Positions 46,930-58,884 of a stretch of DNA of 64,000 nucleotides are shown here, one piece after another. A program made the position numbers and the translations under genes. The stretch is from Bretschneidera sinensis. Taxonomy: Eukaryota > Streptophyta > Magnoliopsida > Brassicales > Akaniaceae. The notes under the pieces were generated by a model. The model did no database searches and had not been told where the DNA came from. It worked only from the letters and a program-made list of their open reading frames with translations. Within the stretch, counting starts at the first letter, position 1; the number at the start of each line of letters is the position of its first letter. The stretch spans positions 94,513,873 to 94,577,872 of the forward strand of contig CM043704.1 of NCBI GenBank assembly GCA_023935145.1. Direction: 5' to 3'.

Positions 46930-48159
46930 ATAGTTCATAGTTTCACTTATTCATGGGATGGCAAACATCTTCCCTATCCTTGCAATGCTCAAGAGTCAAG
47001 ACACCACTACCTCTTTTGAGGAAGGACAAATCTCCTCATTCGGTAATTTTGTGGCATTTGTTTCAATGGCTTAATCAGTCATATATTCATTGTATACATA
47101 ATTAGGAATCATGATTGACAAAATATATAGAATTCTTTGGGATGTGGGAAGTAGTTTTGGATCTTTTTCATTCTAGCTGTACAGAATTGTACATTTTGGA
47201 GCTTGTATAGAAAGATCAGCTGTTGTGTTTACCTTTGGTTACCCGAAGAAAACCCTTTAGAAGGGGATTTTGTGCTGTGAAGACTCCATTATTCATTCAT
47301 CAATAGTGGTTTTTGAATTTCATATTCCTTTTGTTATGCTTTCGAACGTAGCTAATTTGATCATATCCCACCTATTATTTTATTTTATCTATTTGCACGT
47401 GTATGAGAACCATCAAAACTATAGCCATGAGCATTCAGGAAAGCTCCAATAAAGGTTGATATTGAAAGGTAAAGTTCAGAAGCAGATTTATATGATACGA
47501 ATGGTATTTTACTAAACAAGTCATTATCCTGGAGATGATCGAATTTAAGGCTTGTAGCTGATCTTTCATGCCATAATAGTAACGTTTGGTCTTGGATCGA
47601 GGAAAGGAATGAGGGGAATGTAAAGAAAGAAAATTGAGGGGTATTCGTATCTTTTAGGTTGTTTTTGTAACTATCAAGGATTTAAATTTGGATTTTTAAG
47701 TTGTTTTTGTCACTTTTAAATGTTTGATTATTCACTTTGTTTGGTTTGAACTAAAAAAAAATTTAGTTAAATTTTAAATGAATTGAAATTAAAATTTATT
47801 TATAAATACAGTCACATTTTATTTTCAAATAAATTGAAAATAAAATTTATTTTTAAATTAATTCAAACGAATTTTTATGTTTATTATAATTTTATTTAAA
47901 TTATAAAATTGAAATAAATTATGTATTTAAAATCAATAAAAAATTATTTCATTTAATAAAATTTATTTAAATACCTTTGACATTGTTTTAGTATAGCACA
48001 ATTACTGTTTTTTTTAAAAAAATAACAAAGATATTTTCATTCACCTCTCAAAGTTTCAAAAGAACTACTACCCCTATAATTGTGACAAAGTTTAGACGAG
48101 CAACAAAACTGTGGCCTAAAAAAAAATTATTAGACCACAACTCTTGCATGATTACAGGA
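46930..48159. other. Spacer between PX gene and CDCA7-like fragment
   Basis: The first part is PX 3' UTR. The part from about 47760 to 47960 is extremely AT-rich with repeated aaatttattt words. No gene was seen. Confidence 0.5.
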
Positions 48160-48246
48160 GGTGTCAGTCCGCCAATTGTCATCTTACTTAAAACACGGTA
48201 GTCTCATGACGTGTCAGTCCGTCACTTGTCTACTCCTCTCGCGCCA
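48160..48246 (+). promoter_or_regulatory. Promoter-like region with paired motif, ABRE-like and E2F-like sites
   Basis: gtgtcagtccgccaattgtc and gtgtcagtccgtcacttgtc form a ~50 bp spaced pair. The second is preceded by gacgtgtc (ABRE/G-box-like). ctcgcgcca near 48238-48246 matches the core of E2F sites, and a CT-rich leader follows before the ATG at 48353. E2F control of CDCA7-family genes is known in animals; here it is inferred from one motif. Confidence 0.35.
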
Positions 48247-48352
48247 CTCAAAAATCGAAGCCTCTTCATTTCCACTATCGCTTTACGGTTCTCTCCCTCT
48301 CTCTCTCCCAAATAATAATAAAAAAGAACTCGGAAGAAAAAGAGGAAAAGCC

Positions 48353-50369
48353 ATGGCCGCCTGCAACAGAAAGAGAGCTCAAGGCAACAGCAACAACAGT
48401 GAGGAAAATGTAGAGAAAGAAACCGGAGGGTACGAGCAGTTGAGGGACCAGAGGATCAGAGAGAACAAGGAGAGGATGCAGAGCCTGCGCAATTTGGACC
48501 TGTCAGTCAAGCTCAAGTCCCAGCTGGTACCAACCAAGAGGGTTACACGAAACGTTTTACCGGAGAAGAAAACCCGGATACCGTTTCCTGTTTCCCGTTT
48601 CTCGTTTCTGCGCCTCCAAGGCGATCTTCTAGGGAACCTCTCTCTCTATTTATTTATTTGTTTTTTCCATTTTGGGGTTTTGGGTTTTGTTTGGTTGGTG
48701 GGAAAAGGAGGGAATGTTAAATTTTTTTTGGGAATATTGTAGGTTATATTGAGGTGGAAAGTGACTGAAAAGGAGAGAAAACCCAGAACCATTTTACCGC
48801 CTTATTTTTTCCCCGTTTGTTACTTGTAGTTGCTGTTTAGTCTTTGTTTGGCTGGTGAGGAAGTATGGGTGAAAAGCGCCAGAAAAGTTGGATTAGTTGT
48901 GTTTAATGTTGATTGGGTTCCTGATTAATGAGCTTAGTAACTTAATTTCCTAGATGACCTCTTTTTTAGCAATATGCCCTCTTATGGGTGATTCTTGGGT
49001 ACAACTGGTGGAAGTTGCACGGGTGTAAGTAACTTTCTCTCTCTTGATGGACGGTTGACATGCACCAATGCACCCAAGAATTTCTCCTCCTATGACACCT
49101 GAGGTATTATTCAAGTTATGTGTTCCTTAGAATGTTGGACAGTTGTTTGGGGCAGGTGTAAGAAACAGTTTTCGAACTGTTTTGAAGAGGAAAATTGTTT
49201 TTTATGTTTTCTTTTGCTGTATAACTTGAAAACTGTTTTCAAAATAGAAAACAAATTAAATGTTGTTTAGATAATCTTATTTTGAAAACTGTTTTGATAC
49301 AACTTATAATTATTTTTAGTTTTAAGTTTAAATTTAAAATCTATATTAATTTTACTTATCATATTTATTAAACATTTAAAAATAATTAATATTATTTTAT
49401 TTTCAAAATTTTAATATTTTTTATATACCATAGAGAAAGAATTAAACAGAGAAATGAACACTGAAAACACAAATTTGGTGTTTTCAAAAAACCATTTTTG
49501 AAAACTAAGTTTTTGAAATCTGTTTTAGAAAATTGCTTTTGAAAACTGTTTGTCAAATATAGAAAACAGTTTTTGAAAATTGAAAACAGTTTTCAAAAAC
49601 AGTTTCCAAACATAGCCTTGTTTTTTGAATACGATGTTCTTGTTTTTGAACCCGTCATAAATGAGTAAAAAGGTCTTTATTCTGAAACAAAAACTATGCA
49701 TTTCCTTGCAAAGTTGTCTGTTTAGTTTAGTTACCCAGCACTGATAGAGAAGAAGATAATATATCGGAAACTTGGACTTGTAGTTGCCAAGAAACGAAGT
49801 TTAACAAAAGGAAACACCAATTCCCAGAAGTATGAGAATGTTATAGTGGCGAAACCATATAGTTGTATCAGGTTTCACTGAGTTAAGCTTTTCTTACTTT
49901 TAAAGTCCTATACAACGAAAATTACTGGAATTCTTTTAACGTTTTTAGTAAATATTATCACCACCTAAATACACCATCACTTTTTTTGTTGCTTTGATTT
50001 ACCAAGGAATTGTAAGATCAGCTAAAGTAAGCAAAATACTAATGTTAGGATTGGTTAATTTTTGGTTTAATCATTTTTCTTGTTCTAAATAATGTGGATT
50101 TCTCCTTGTTGGGTATTTTAATGGGTTTAAGGTTGAAAAGTGTGGATCCCATTTGCAACTCAGAATTTTGTGTAAAAAAGAATGAGAAATTGTCAAAGAA
50201 TGTGGAGATTTGTATAGGAGAAGGCTCACAGCCGGAGATATATACAGAAGAACATGAAAAGCTTCTAGGTGATTCTAAGAGTAGTTGGACTCTCTTTGTG
50301 GATGGATATGGCAAGGATGGGAAGCACACATATGATCAGGTCAAGGGAGAGACATGCCATCAGTGCAGG
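48353..50369 (+). pseudogene. Truncated CDCA7-type (zf-4CXXC_R1) gene
   Basis: Exon 1 begins MAACNRKRAQ and includes YEQLRDQRIRENKERMQSL, the conserved N-terminus of plant zf-4CXXC_R1 proteins, relatives of animal CDCA7, a partner of the HELLS/DDM1 remodeller. The conserved PPRRSSR block follows in a different frame (about 48614-48635), implying a small indel. At the expected exon end the bases are tctag/ggaacc, with GG where a GT donor should be. Exon 2 (about 50120-50369) continues as LKSVDPICNSEF, includes EEHEKLLGDSKSSWTLFVDG and stops at KGETCHQC before a GT. The following exon with the remaining zinc-binding cysteines is not found downstream to 53.5 kb. Frame break, donor loss and missing zinc finger together indicate a pseudogene. 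Sequence error in exon 1 could explain the first defect only. Confidence 0.68.
49139..49617. mobile_element. Degraded MITE rich in AAAACTGTTTT palindromes
   Basis: About 480 bp with many copies of gaaaactgttttcaaaa-like palindromic words. The right end, read on the other strand, starts ggctatgtttggaaactg, and the left end has a weaker match (agttgtttggggc). It lies between the two exons of the CDCA7-like fragment. No clear target duplication. Confidence 0.5.
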
Positions 50370-50536
50370 TGATTGATTTTTCTGTTATACATTCTAATCA
50401 CTGCAAATTGTAGTATTTTGCTGCACATATATCCCATTATCAATCTTCCATTTATTTATCTTTTTTCCTCATTTTGTTTGCTATAATTCTTTTCAATAAA
50501 AATGCGTTAAGATTTAAGAATATGGAAGTTCATAAT

Positions 50537-50903
50537 TATTAGTTTAAAAAGAATAGTTGCACTCTTTACCATCAACTTAAGATTTTGGGATAATTGATCA
50601 TCCAACTATCTCTTTAATATGGTATCATAGCAAAGGTCTTTGATTCTTGGGACCCCCATTTCCTCCAACCCCTCTTCATAATTCTTTACCTAGTGTCTTG
50701 CCTACGCTTGGGCTTCTGTGGAAAGCTCATGAATCCTTCTTCGGCTTGCACCATCATCTTAAACTTGGGTTTACATGCAAAGCTCATTACTCATTCACCT
50801 AGCTTGCACGGAGTGGGTGTGTTGGAGTTTAAAAAGAATAGTTAAGCTTTTTCTATCAGCTTAAGCTTTTTGGATAGTTGACCATTCAACTATCACTTTA
50901 ACA
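50537..50903 (+). mobile_element. TRIM retrotransposon, 367 bp
   Basis: Two short LTRs, 50537-50619 (83 bp) and 50820-50903 (84 bp), share blocks such as gtttaaaaagaatagtt and a tail tatc.ctttaa.a. The left LTR is followed directly by tggtatcatagc, one base from the tRNA-Met primer site. The right LTR is preceded by a purine-rich gcacggagtgggtg. The five-base target duplication ataat is at 50532-50536 and 50904-50908. Size and structure are those of terminal-repeat retrotransposons in miniature. Confidence 0.85.
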
Positions 50904-51388
50904 ATAATGTACCTGAAGGCACTATATAAGGATGGCTACTAATGTTCCACATTGTAATCCTAAGGAAGAAATTATGTTCTTTAAGGTAGAAAATTTATCT
51001 TGCCTTATACAGTCTTCTTAAATACCTCTGAGCAGACCTAACTTCTTTGTAGTATGGGTATGAGCCTGCTCTTGGAGGTGTGTCTCATTTAGTCTCGTAA
51101 ATGCAGGAGGCAGACCTTTCACTTTCAGTGAGTCATTTTATATGTCAAGAAAAGCATAGGCATTGGACTTTAAATTAGCCAAACTTGGCAATTATTTTCT
51201 TCATTGGTTAGATACAAATGATAAACGTGTCTTGATTGGACATGATCTAGGATTTGATTTGGATTTAGTCATCATTTTGCCTGAATATTTTAACATCATT
51301 GATGGTAGCCCAAAACTAGTTACTTGATGGCACATTTGGTAGTGCTGATCAGGGGCACATTCAATTTGTCTAGACATGTTGAAGGTTC

Positions 51389-51703
51389 CTAAACAACACA
51401 GACACCATCTTCTGTTTTAACAAAAGTTCTTATTAAGTATTTTAGTTCAGCTAGATAGAACTTAGTTTGAGTTAGGGCTTGTCCATCTTCAAATGTACTA
51501 TCATAATCATAATTGGAATTCCATGCTTTAGGAATCCAGCGAGGTATGCTTGCTTCTCTGGTTATTGTGAGCATATCAGTTTGTTTGGTAACTGAAACAA
51601 TGCTCAGATTCTTGATTTTTGACGTGCAAATCACATCTGTGTGATCTTTTGTGTTATCAGGCCTTAGTTTCCCCTTTTTTTTTTTTAATTTAAACCCACT
51701 CAA
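51389..51703 (-). other. Unidentified 104-codon open frame
   Basis: An uninterrupted frame whose C-terminal half has mixed, protein-like composition (IPRWIPKAWNSNYDYDSTF, AELKYLIRTFVK). I do not recognise a family. It could be a degenerate retroelement piece, an exon of an unseen gene or chance. Confidence 0.2.
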
Positions 51704-51909
51704 TTTTATTTTGTTCTATCAGTATTTAACAGCGTAATTACCTTAAATGTCCAGTAGTTTCCATTTTGCCAAGAATTTAGGCCTTGTTTGGTAAGGAATT
51801 AAATGCAACTTAGAAAGTGTGTGGAATAGAAAGGACCTATTCAACCCTTACTTTTTGGGATAATTACGGACCCATAATATGCCTGATATCTCACCCTTAT
51901 CTGCTCCAA

Positions 51910-52010
51910 ATCTCCAGCTCCAGTGAACCCGTGAAAGCCCTAGATCTCCAGCTCCAGCGCACCCGAGAAATCGCTATATCTCCAGCTCCACTGCACCCGA
52001 AGCTTCATCT
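51910..52010 (+). repeat. 34 bp minisatellite, three copies
   Basis: Three units starting atctccagctcca at 51910, 51944 and 51978, the last slightly short. 34 is not a multiple of three, so a protein-coding role is unlikely; the CpG- and C-rich setting resembles a 5' UTR. Confidence 0.75.
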
Positions 52011-53512
52011 ATCTCTGCGCCGTAAGTTGCTCACCCCGGCATTGTCACTTTGCACACATCCGACGTATGGGTATGTTTCTGTTCTTCTCTCTTGCCTCTC
52101 TCTCCTGTGATGTTCGATTTCTCTTTGTTTGGGGTGGATGATAAAACCAGAATGGTGTTAATTTTGTTTGGTTATTACTTGTTTGCTCTTGTGATGCTCG
52201 ATTTCTGTTATACCGTTGATAACTGTTGCTTCAATTTTCTTGTGCTTGTTCATGGGTAAGTGTAAGAATAGCGGAAGGACCTTGAATTTTAAACTTTATA
52301 GATAATTTACTGCTTATATGGTCCTCGATCTGACGTTATAAACTTCCTTTAGACAATTGGACATGGGTGTAGTTTAGAATCATTTCTCTGCTGTATTTGT
52401 TCTCTTTGGCAAGTTTTGATAGGCTTCTGTGTACGCCATTTTTCCACACACAACATGCTCACTTATTGACTTGAGATTTGCATATGGCCTTTTGCATTAG
52501 GGATGGAATGTTTGGCCCTCTTTAGATCCCTTAACATCTCAGACTATAGTTCAGTGGGTGTTCTAGTTAAAGGAGGTTAGATTTCACTTGGCTGTCCATA
52601 TTGGGGCTGGGTTCTTAACCTGGTGGTTTAGCTCAGTAGGTGATCATGCCTAAGGCCTATAATTTAGTGCACTTAGGTTTCTGTAAGTGGTGTTTACCAG
52701 TTTTGAGTTGAAAGGATCATGGCTTCATGAGAATGTGAATCATGTAAATAAGCTTGTTTTATTCATATATGTGGTGTTTAAAATGGTGTTTTCTGGAGCC
52801 TTTTTTCTGCACATTTCTTGTGTTGGTGTTTTTTGGAGCTTTTTTTCTGCACATATATCGTGTTCAAGTTGGTATTTTATTTTTTCTTGGACATTTGTGA
52901 TTTGGTAGCCGCTAAATATATGCTGTCAAAGCCTTATGTAACAGTAGCTAGAACGTTGACATGGCAGCAGCTAGACCTGCTGCCAATTCAGTCTTTTAAC
53001 AGCACTTATCCAGGTGTTGCAAAATCATACTTGAGGTGTTGCAGATTGCTTTCTACCGTGTGATCTTGTCTGGGACTTGGTATGAGTTTTGGTAGAAGTT
53101 TTACTAAGAGGGTCCACTTGGCTTAGATTTTAGGTAGGATGGGGTGAGAGATTGTGAGAAGAGAAATCTGTCGTTGCTTTTGCTTAAGAAAAGAAACTGA
53201 ATTAGAAGCAATGATATGACTTCTCTATTTCCCTCAAAGAATAGAACAATTTGGCCCTGAAACTTTTGAAATTTATACCTTTTAAAGAAAACCTGCATTT
53301 TAAAATAGAAGTATCAGGATGATTGCTTCATACTACATTTTTCAAAGATTATGAATAGAAAGGGAAAAAGGTCTGCATCATTGAATCTTGCTGTGTCATA
53401 TATTGATAGTTATGTTCAAGAGCTTGACTAAAACACTTGAGGTTTACCAATTTGTCATTTAATTCTGTAACATAACCAATTTGACTATTCATTAAACTGC
53501 TTATATCTTAAC

Positions 53513-54117
53513 TTGCAGGCGTGTGAGAGATATTCATATTTTAGGAACAGATACGTGAAACTCTTCCGGGACGTCTATGATGGATTGTTCTTAGACGTTT
53601 CTGCCACTGGTCAGAGTGCTTGGGCACCTAGTTCAGGGCCACGACAACCAGCTCTGCAGCCGTATCAGCCCGATATTGTTGATATCAAGGACAAGCATGT
53701 TGGGGACAGTTACAACCCCTGCCTTCAACGAGTTCCGTCGGAGGGTGGCAAGACGTTTGTGCAGCCATCTCCACCACCCATTCTTTCTGGTAGGAGGATG
53801 CAGCCAGCAAAGCCAAGAAGAGCAAGACAGTTGCACATGCAACTTTCAAAAACCACATACATTCCATTGCTTAGTATTTGTCCAGTAAGGGCACAACTAC
53901 TGCCTACAGTCTGCATGTGTCCAGGAGTCTACAATACCGCAGGCGCTTGAGGTACTAGGAGGACTGCAGGGCATGACCAAAGGCTCGCCCCTCTACTTCT
54001 TTGGCGTCACTTTTCTCCTCAAGCATGTTACTCGAGAGGTCTTCCTCCATCTGCAAGACGATGAGATCCGCCTTGCCTGGTTGGAGCATGCGAGAACCAA
54101 AGCCCAAGGCCCCTAGT
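53513..54117 (+). other. GC-rich exon-like open region, unidentified
   Basis: After a good splice acceptor (ttaacttgcag) a frame stays open from 53520 to 53950 (143 codons, beginning ACERYSYFRNRYVKLF). Another frame then stays open to about 54117 and includes TKGSPLYFFGVTFLLKH and DDEIRLAWLEHA. The base composition is clearly more GC-rich than both flanks. A hAT-like element begins 40 bp downstream. It looks like a captured or foreign gene fragment with one frame change; I recognise no family. Confidence 0.35.
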
Positions 54118-54157
54118 CCTTTAGTTTCTGCCCAGCAAGACCGGCTAAATTTTTTAC

Positions 54158-54899
54158 TAGAGGTGGCAAACATGCCGGGTCAGGTTAATTGGGTTCGGGT
54201 CGGATTGGGTCAATAAAATATATATTTATGTTTAATTAAAAAAATTTATTTGCATATAATAAGACAGAGTTATATTGTCAAATACTTGAAAATTAACTAA
54301 TAATAAATCGGTATTATTTTTTAATAATATATTTAATTTTTTTAATACAATATTCAATGGTATGATTGTTAATCTCAAAATTTAGTTTTAAATGATCTCA
54401 GACAATTGGTTTACAAAGTTATTCTCACTGGTAACGTTTTATATCAAATTTTGGAGATTAAATTTCATATAATCACTTCATTCCATTATATTTTTTCAGG
54501 ACAATTAAAAATAAAATTTTATTGCGACTTGAAGAACAATGAAAAATTTACTATTTTTTTCGGTTTTTTATTTGAAATTAATTAAGTTACTAATGTTAAT
54601 AGAATGTTGAATCATGCATATCCAACACATGTAAATCAATAATTAATTAATTGTTATATAATTTATTTTATTTGATAATTAGTAAATTAATTATTATCCT
54701 AGTTTTAAAAAGTAAATTGTTTTTTATAAAAAAAAAATATTTTTTCAAATCATTTTAGATCGAGTCGTTTCATGTTCGGGTTCAGATCATTTTAAACTTA
54801 GGTCGCTTCAGGTTTCGGGTTACTCGAGTTAAGGTCGAGTTCGAATCATATTATTTTATATATTTTCGAGTCGAATCGGGTAAGATTTTGCGACATCTA
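54158..54899. mobile_element. hAT-like non-autonomous element, ~742 bp
   Basis: The left end is tagaggtggcaaa and the right end, read on the other strand, is tagatgtcgcaaaa, imperfect inverted repeats of the TAGAGGTGGCAAA type seen in plant hAT MITEs. Both subterminal parts are rich in GGGT/CGGGT words (gggttcgggtcgg; tcgaatcgggtaag). The centre is AT-rich and non-coding. No 8 bp target duplication was confirmed. Confidence 0.5.
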
Positions 54900-55519
54900 C
54901 TTGTTAAGCTTCTTTGGTGTTTGTCTCCGTTTGGATTGATATTTCCCCCTTTTTTTTCTTTTACTTTTTTCCAGCGAAAGCTTTTTCACAGAAGGATTTG
55001 CCTCTATGCCATGGAAGTGTAAGTTCGTTCTTTTGGTGATATTATAATACCTTCAATATTCTGCTTTTAAAAAGTAAATTTGTATGAACGCGTGATGCTA
55101 ATATTATGCTAATCATGGTGCAATTACAAATTAAAGATAAGTCTTTATGTCAGAATCACATGTCATCTCTCTATTTAAATCCAATTTAATGTGAAATCAT
55201 TTTTCAAATAACAAAGTGATGTTTCATGAAACCAGACATGGAAGCTTAAAATAACATTTATTGATATTTTTATTGGAAAAGAAAAGGGTTGAATTGTATG
55301 TTCACAGATAATGAACATAGGATTTCCTGGTGAAAAATGGGAAGGATCCATCCAAAGCAAAAATGAGCCAAAACTGCATTGCTTCCTTATACAAAATGAG
55401 CAATATATTGACTAGTACAGGTAATGAACTCTGGCCTATATAACTTGCAGATTGTAAATGCAATTTCAATGGTAGCCATCAATCATCACAGAGCTATACA
55501 ATCTAGACTGTCATCAGTC

Positions 55520-56542
55520 TTACATAAGTTCATCGTACAGACCTTTGAGGGAGTGCTGCCGAAGCTTGCTCACCTCATACCATGAGTTCAGCGCTTCAAG
55601 GTTCTTGTCTGTGCCGGAAAATGTCAACTGTATGCTGAGATTGCAGTCAATAGTCCCTCCACTGCTTTTACATTTTGAGGTCTGTACCGCACAGTCTTCC
55701 TCATTAAGGCAAACAAAAGAATCCCCAGTGCATGAATCACAGCCTGAGCTCTTCCAGAACAAGTTTTGAAGAGTACCCTTTTGGAATTCAAGGACCTGTT
55801 TAAGAGTAAAAAGTAAAAATTTCAGTAATGTTTTTCTATCTAGATTGACAAAGAGAAAGTATAGTTATTCCTTAGTTTAAAAGGGTTTTTACCAAGGTAA
55901 AACTGGTTATGGTGTTGGTGTTGTCAGCAATCATTATTGGTAATGATCTTGCTGCATACTTTCTTCCAGCAAATGCTACCATGTACCCACCACTTGCAAT
56001 CTGACGGAGTAAAAAGAAGGGTGAAAAACTTGTATCTAAATTGTGTTAGATACTATACCTGTCTTTGTGGTATTGTTATTGCATATCTGTTTGGTAAAAG
56101 AAAGATGTTAATTATGACCTAAAGCTTTTGTCCAACATTTGGAGGAAACAACATAAATATGCAGAACAAATAGAGATTAAGTATTATTGGTAGCTAAACA
56201 CAAATAAAACTGAAAACTTGAGCAGAGGTAATAATCACATACCGGATGAAATTGAGTATTATTGATGGTAAGGAGAGAGATCTCGTCGATTTTTGGCCTA
56301 AACACAGCAAGTTGAGCATTCTTGGTAGCTAAGGAGAGACGACTATCACAAGGAGAAAGTTGAACTTGATTGTCAAAGAAGAATTCCTTGGTCGAAAACG
56401 CGAGGCCTAAGGTAAAACCATCCCCTTTACTAACTAGAGCATCATCACAAGGATTGAAAACACCATTTGTATCTTCTGCTTTTACAGAATTCATCATTAT
56501 AATTATCATCACCGCCAATATAATTGGGTTAGCCATGGCCAT
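55520..56542 (-). CDS. Expp1-family secreted protein
   Basis: Three exons: 56243-56542, 55893-56000 and 55520-55795, total 684 bp (227 aa), with GT-AG introns that both fall between codons. A signal peptide covers about residues 1-22 (hydrophobic, ending NSVKA), so the product is probably secreted or vacuolar. Conserved family blocks are GFTLGLAFSTKEFFF, QLSPCDSRLSL, NAQLAVFRPKIDEISLLTIN, GGYMVAFAGRKYAARS, VLEFQKGTLQNLFWK and LNSWYEVSKLRQHSLKGLY. Several Cys in exon 3 (SSGCDSCTG, CLNEEDCAV, CNL) suggest disulfides. It matches plant proteins annotated expp1 (for example At3g44150, from memory). The biochemical function of the family is unknown to me. A second in-frame ATG two codons later would serve equally. 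Confidence 0.88.
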
Positions 56543-57479
56543 ATCCTCCTCTTGATTAATGCTTTCAACTTCGCCTGCTCTTATCTATCCCCCCTGATAG
56601 CCAAGCAGCACCTTAACATGTATCAAAGAGAAATGTTACAATTTGAAGAAAAAAAAAAAACAGTTTTTATCAATGAAATAGGAAATAATTACAGAGGCAA
56701 AAACAATAATCAAACCCAGAAATCAACAAAAAGTTTATACAAAAAGGACATTAAAATTACACAAAACAATTAAAGAAAAGAGAAGAATAAGACATAAACG
56801 TACCACCATCGAGATAACCTGCAAAAGAGGTCTATAGGTGAGTCAATGTTCCCCTAACGCTCAAAGGAGATTTCCTAAATTCTACTCCTGTCGTTTTTTC
56901 TCTGAGAGTAAAATACAGATTGTCTTAATAAATTTCGAGAAATTTAAGATGAAATTTGAATAATGGAATTTTATAAAACATTTGGTGGGTCTTTCTATGT
57001 TCCTTGGAACTATTCAAGGAAAACTATCTTTAAACGCGTCAAACGGTTTTATCGGCCGGCCAGATGGATCTTGTCCCTAAAACGGTTAACGTAAGTTTGG
57101 TATTTCGGTATTTCTTAAATGGAAAAACGACCTTCCAAAAATGAAAAACGAAAAACTGTAGTACGCATTATTATTTATGACCTTTTCTTTGGGATAAAAT
57201 CATTTTGGTATAGAAATTTAAATCGTGTTTCAATTTGATCCCAAAACTATTAATAATTGTATCAAATGAATAATCAAATTTTGTTTTAAGTTTATTAATG
57301 TAAACTTTGGATTCAAAAGTTATTAACCTAAATTAATGGAATTGTGCACCTGGCCAACACGTACACACTTCAAATTAAAAAAAAAAATTAAAACGACAAC
57401 AATTTAGAAGAGTCGAAAGTCTGCTTAAGGGAATAAATTCGGATTACGACTATTAATATAGGTAGGGTTTCTAGCTCAT
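56543..57479. other. Upstream region of the Expp1-family gene
   Basis: AT-rich promoter and spacer for the minus-strand Expp1-family gene. No coding frame and no clear TATA box could be chosen among many AT-rich candidates. Confidence 0.4.
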
Positions 57480-57797
57480 ATCTTTTTTGATCTGTTATTC
57501 ATCTGCTAAAATATGGGTACGGTCATGAAAAATAAAACTCGTTAAAAACGAACATTTTTATTCTGTACATATTGACCCGTTATCCATAAGACCCGATTCG
57601 AGTTGCATTTTTCTTACCTAAATAATAGAATTTTTGTCAATACTCATTTTTGATCCGTTACTCATTCATTAAACAAACATGTATGAATATGAAAAATAAA
57701 ATCTATTATAAATCAAACATTTTTTATCCTATGCATGTTGACCCATTACCTATAAAATCTAATCTATCTGTTTTTCACCTCTAACTATTAGGGATTG
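57480..57797. repeat. Element with internal ~155 bp direct duplication
   Basis: Two similar units start near 57485 and 57640; both contain tttttgatc.gtta.tcat, a block gaaaaataaaa, then tgttgaccc or attgaccc. The right end reads tttttcacctcta, so the opposite strand starts TAGAGGTGAAAA, like hAT-type MITE ends. The left end is not defined. Confidence 0.55.
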
Positions 57798-58884
57798 CAC
57801 TCAAAGGGGTGGTGATCACTAGGGACCACAAGCTTCTTTTTATTTTTTTATAAAAAAATTTAAGTGTGCATGCACATGTTCATCTTGTTTATATTTTCGT
57901 TAATCCAAAGTCTACAATAAGTTTTGATGATTCAATTGATGAAATTAAGTCTTCGAGGGTACCAAATTGAAATACAACCTACATTTCAGGGATCAAAAAT
58001 GATTTAACCTTTTTTTATTGGGTAAAGGTAAACAATGTTTTTATTCCTGACCTTTCATGGAAAATTACAATCGAGATTAAATAAATGGGGAGATCTCGTA
58101 TACCCAACGAATCTTTACTAAAAAAAAATTACTGCAAAACACGAAAAAGTACAAGCCCACGAGCTGAGACCCACAAACAAACCATCTCATCCACGCGATT
58201 GCATGGAAAGTAATAGGAAGTTTTAAGCAATCATACTTCTTTCTTTTTTAAGAAAAGAAAACAATTATATTTATTTCGATTAAACATAAAAAAAAACAAT
58301 ATATGTTATATCTATCAATAAAAATAACAACACTTTATTTATTACATTTATTTTAATTAGTGATATTTTATACATTAAATTTACACAATTAGTATATTCT
58401 GATTAAATTTCGATAAAAAATTATCATATAAATCAAACATTTATATGTACCACAATCTCTATTGCTGTTATTAGAAAAAAGCAGCTTTAATTTTTTTTTT
58501 AATCAGGAAACAATTGCTTAAATTATTTAGGGCTGGTAATAGCTGAAGATATCCCAATAAAATTTACCACTATTTTGTCATTCATGGTTTAACCTTTATT
58601 GTTGCATAATAATTAAATTATACTACGTTTTTCTTTAAGACATGAATACTACAAAAGTCTAATTTTTTCTTATAAAGAAATACCACTGTTCTCCATCAAT
58701 TCTCTCTCACACACAGTTTTGCAAATTTGAAAAATGTCTTGGCCATTATAAATGTAAAAACCCGCAATTTTTCAAGCATTTGTCAAGAAAACTAATCTAA
58801 TAGAGCTGTTTTAGGATTCCTTCTGGGGTTGTTATAATGTTACATTATGCATGAATTCAGATGGCATGTATCTGAGGATGGTTT
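57798..58884. other. AT-rich spacer
   Basis: No gene, RNA or clear repeat recognised. Long A/T runs predominate. Confidence 0.5.

Noticed and set aside
51059..51140. Possible third exon of the CDCA7-like gene (ggcagacctttcac after an AG)
   Set aside because: Only three residues fit the expected sequence, a stop follows and no Cys pairs are present.
57480..57797. Paired LTRs of a small retroelement
   Set aside because: The two units are nearly contiguous, lack TG...CA ends, primer site and purine tract; an internal duplication fits better.
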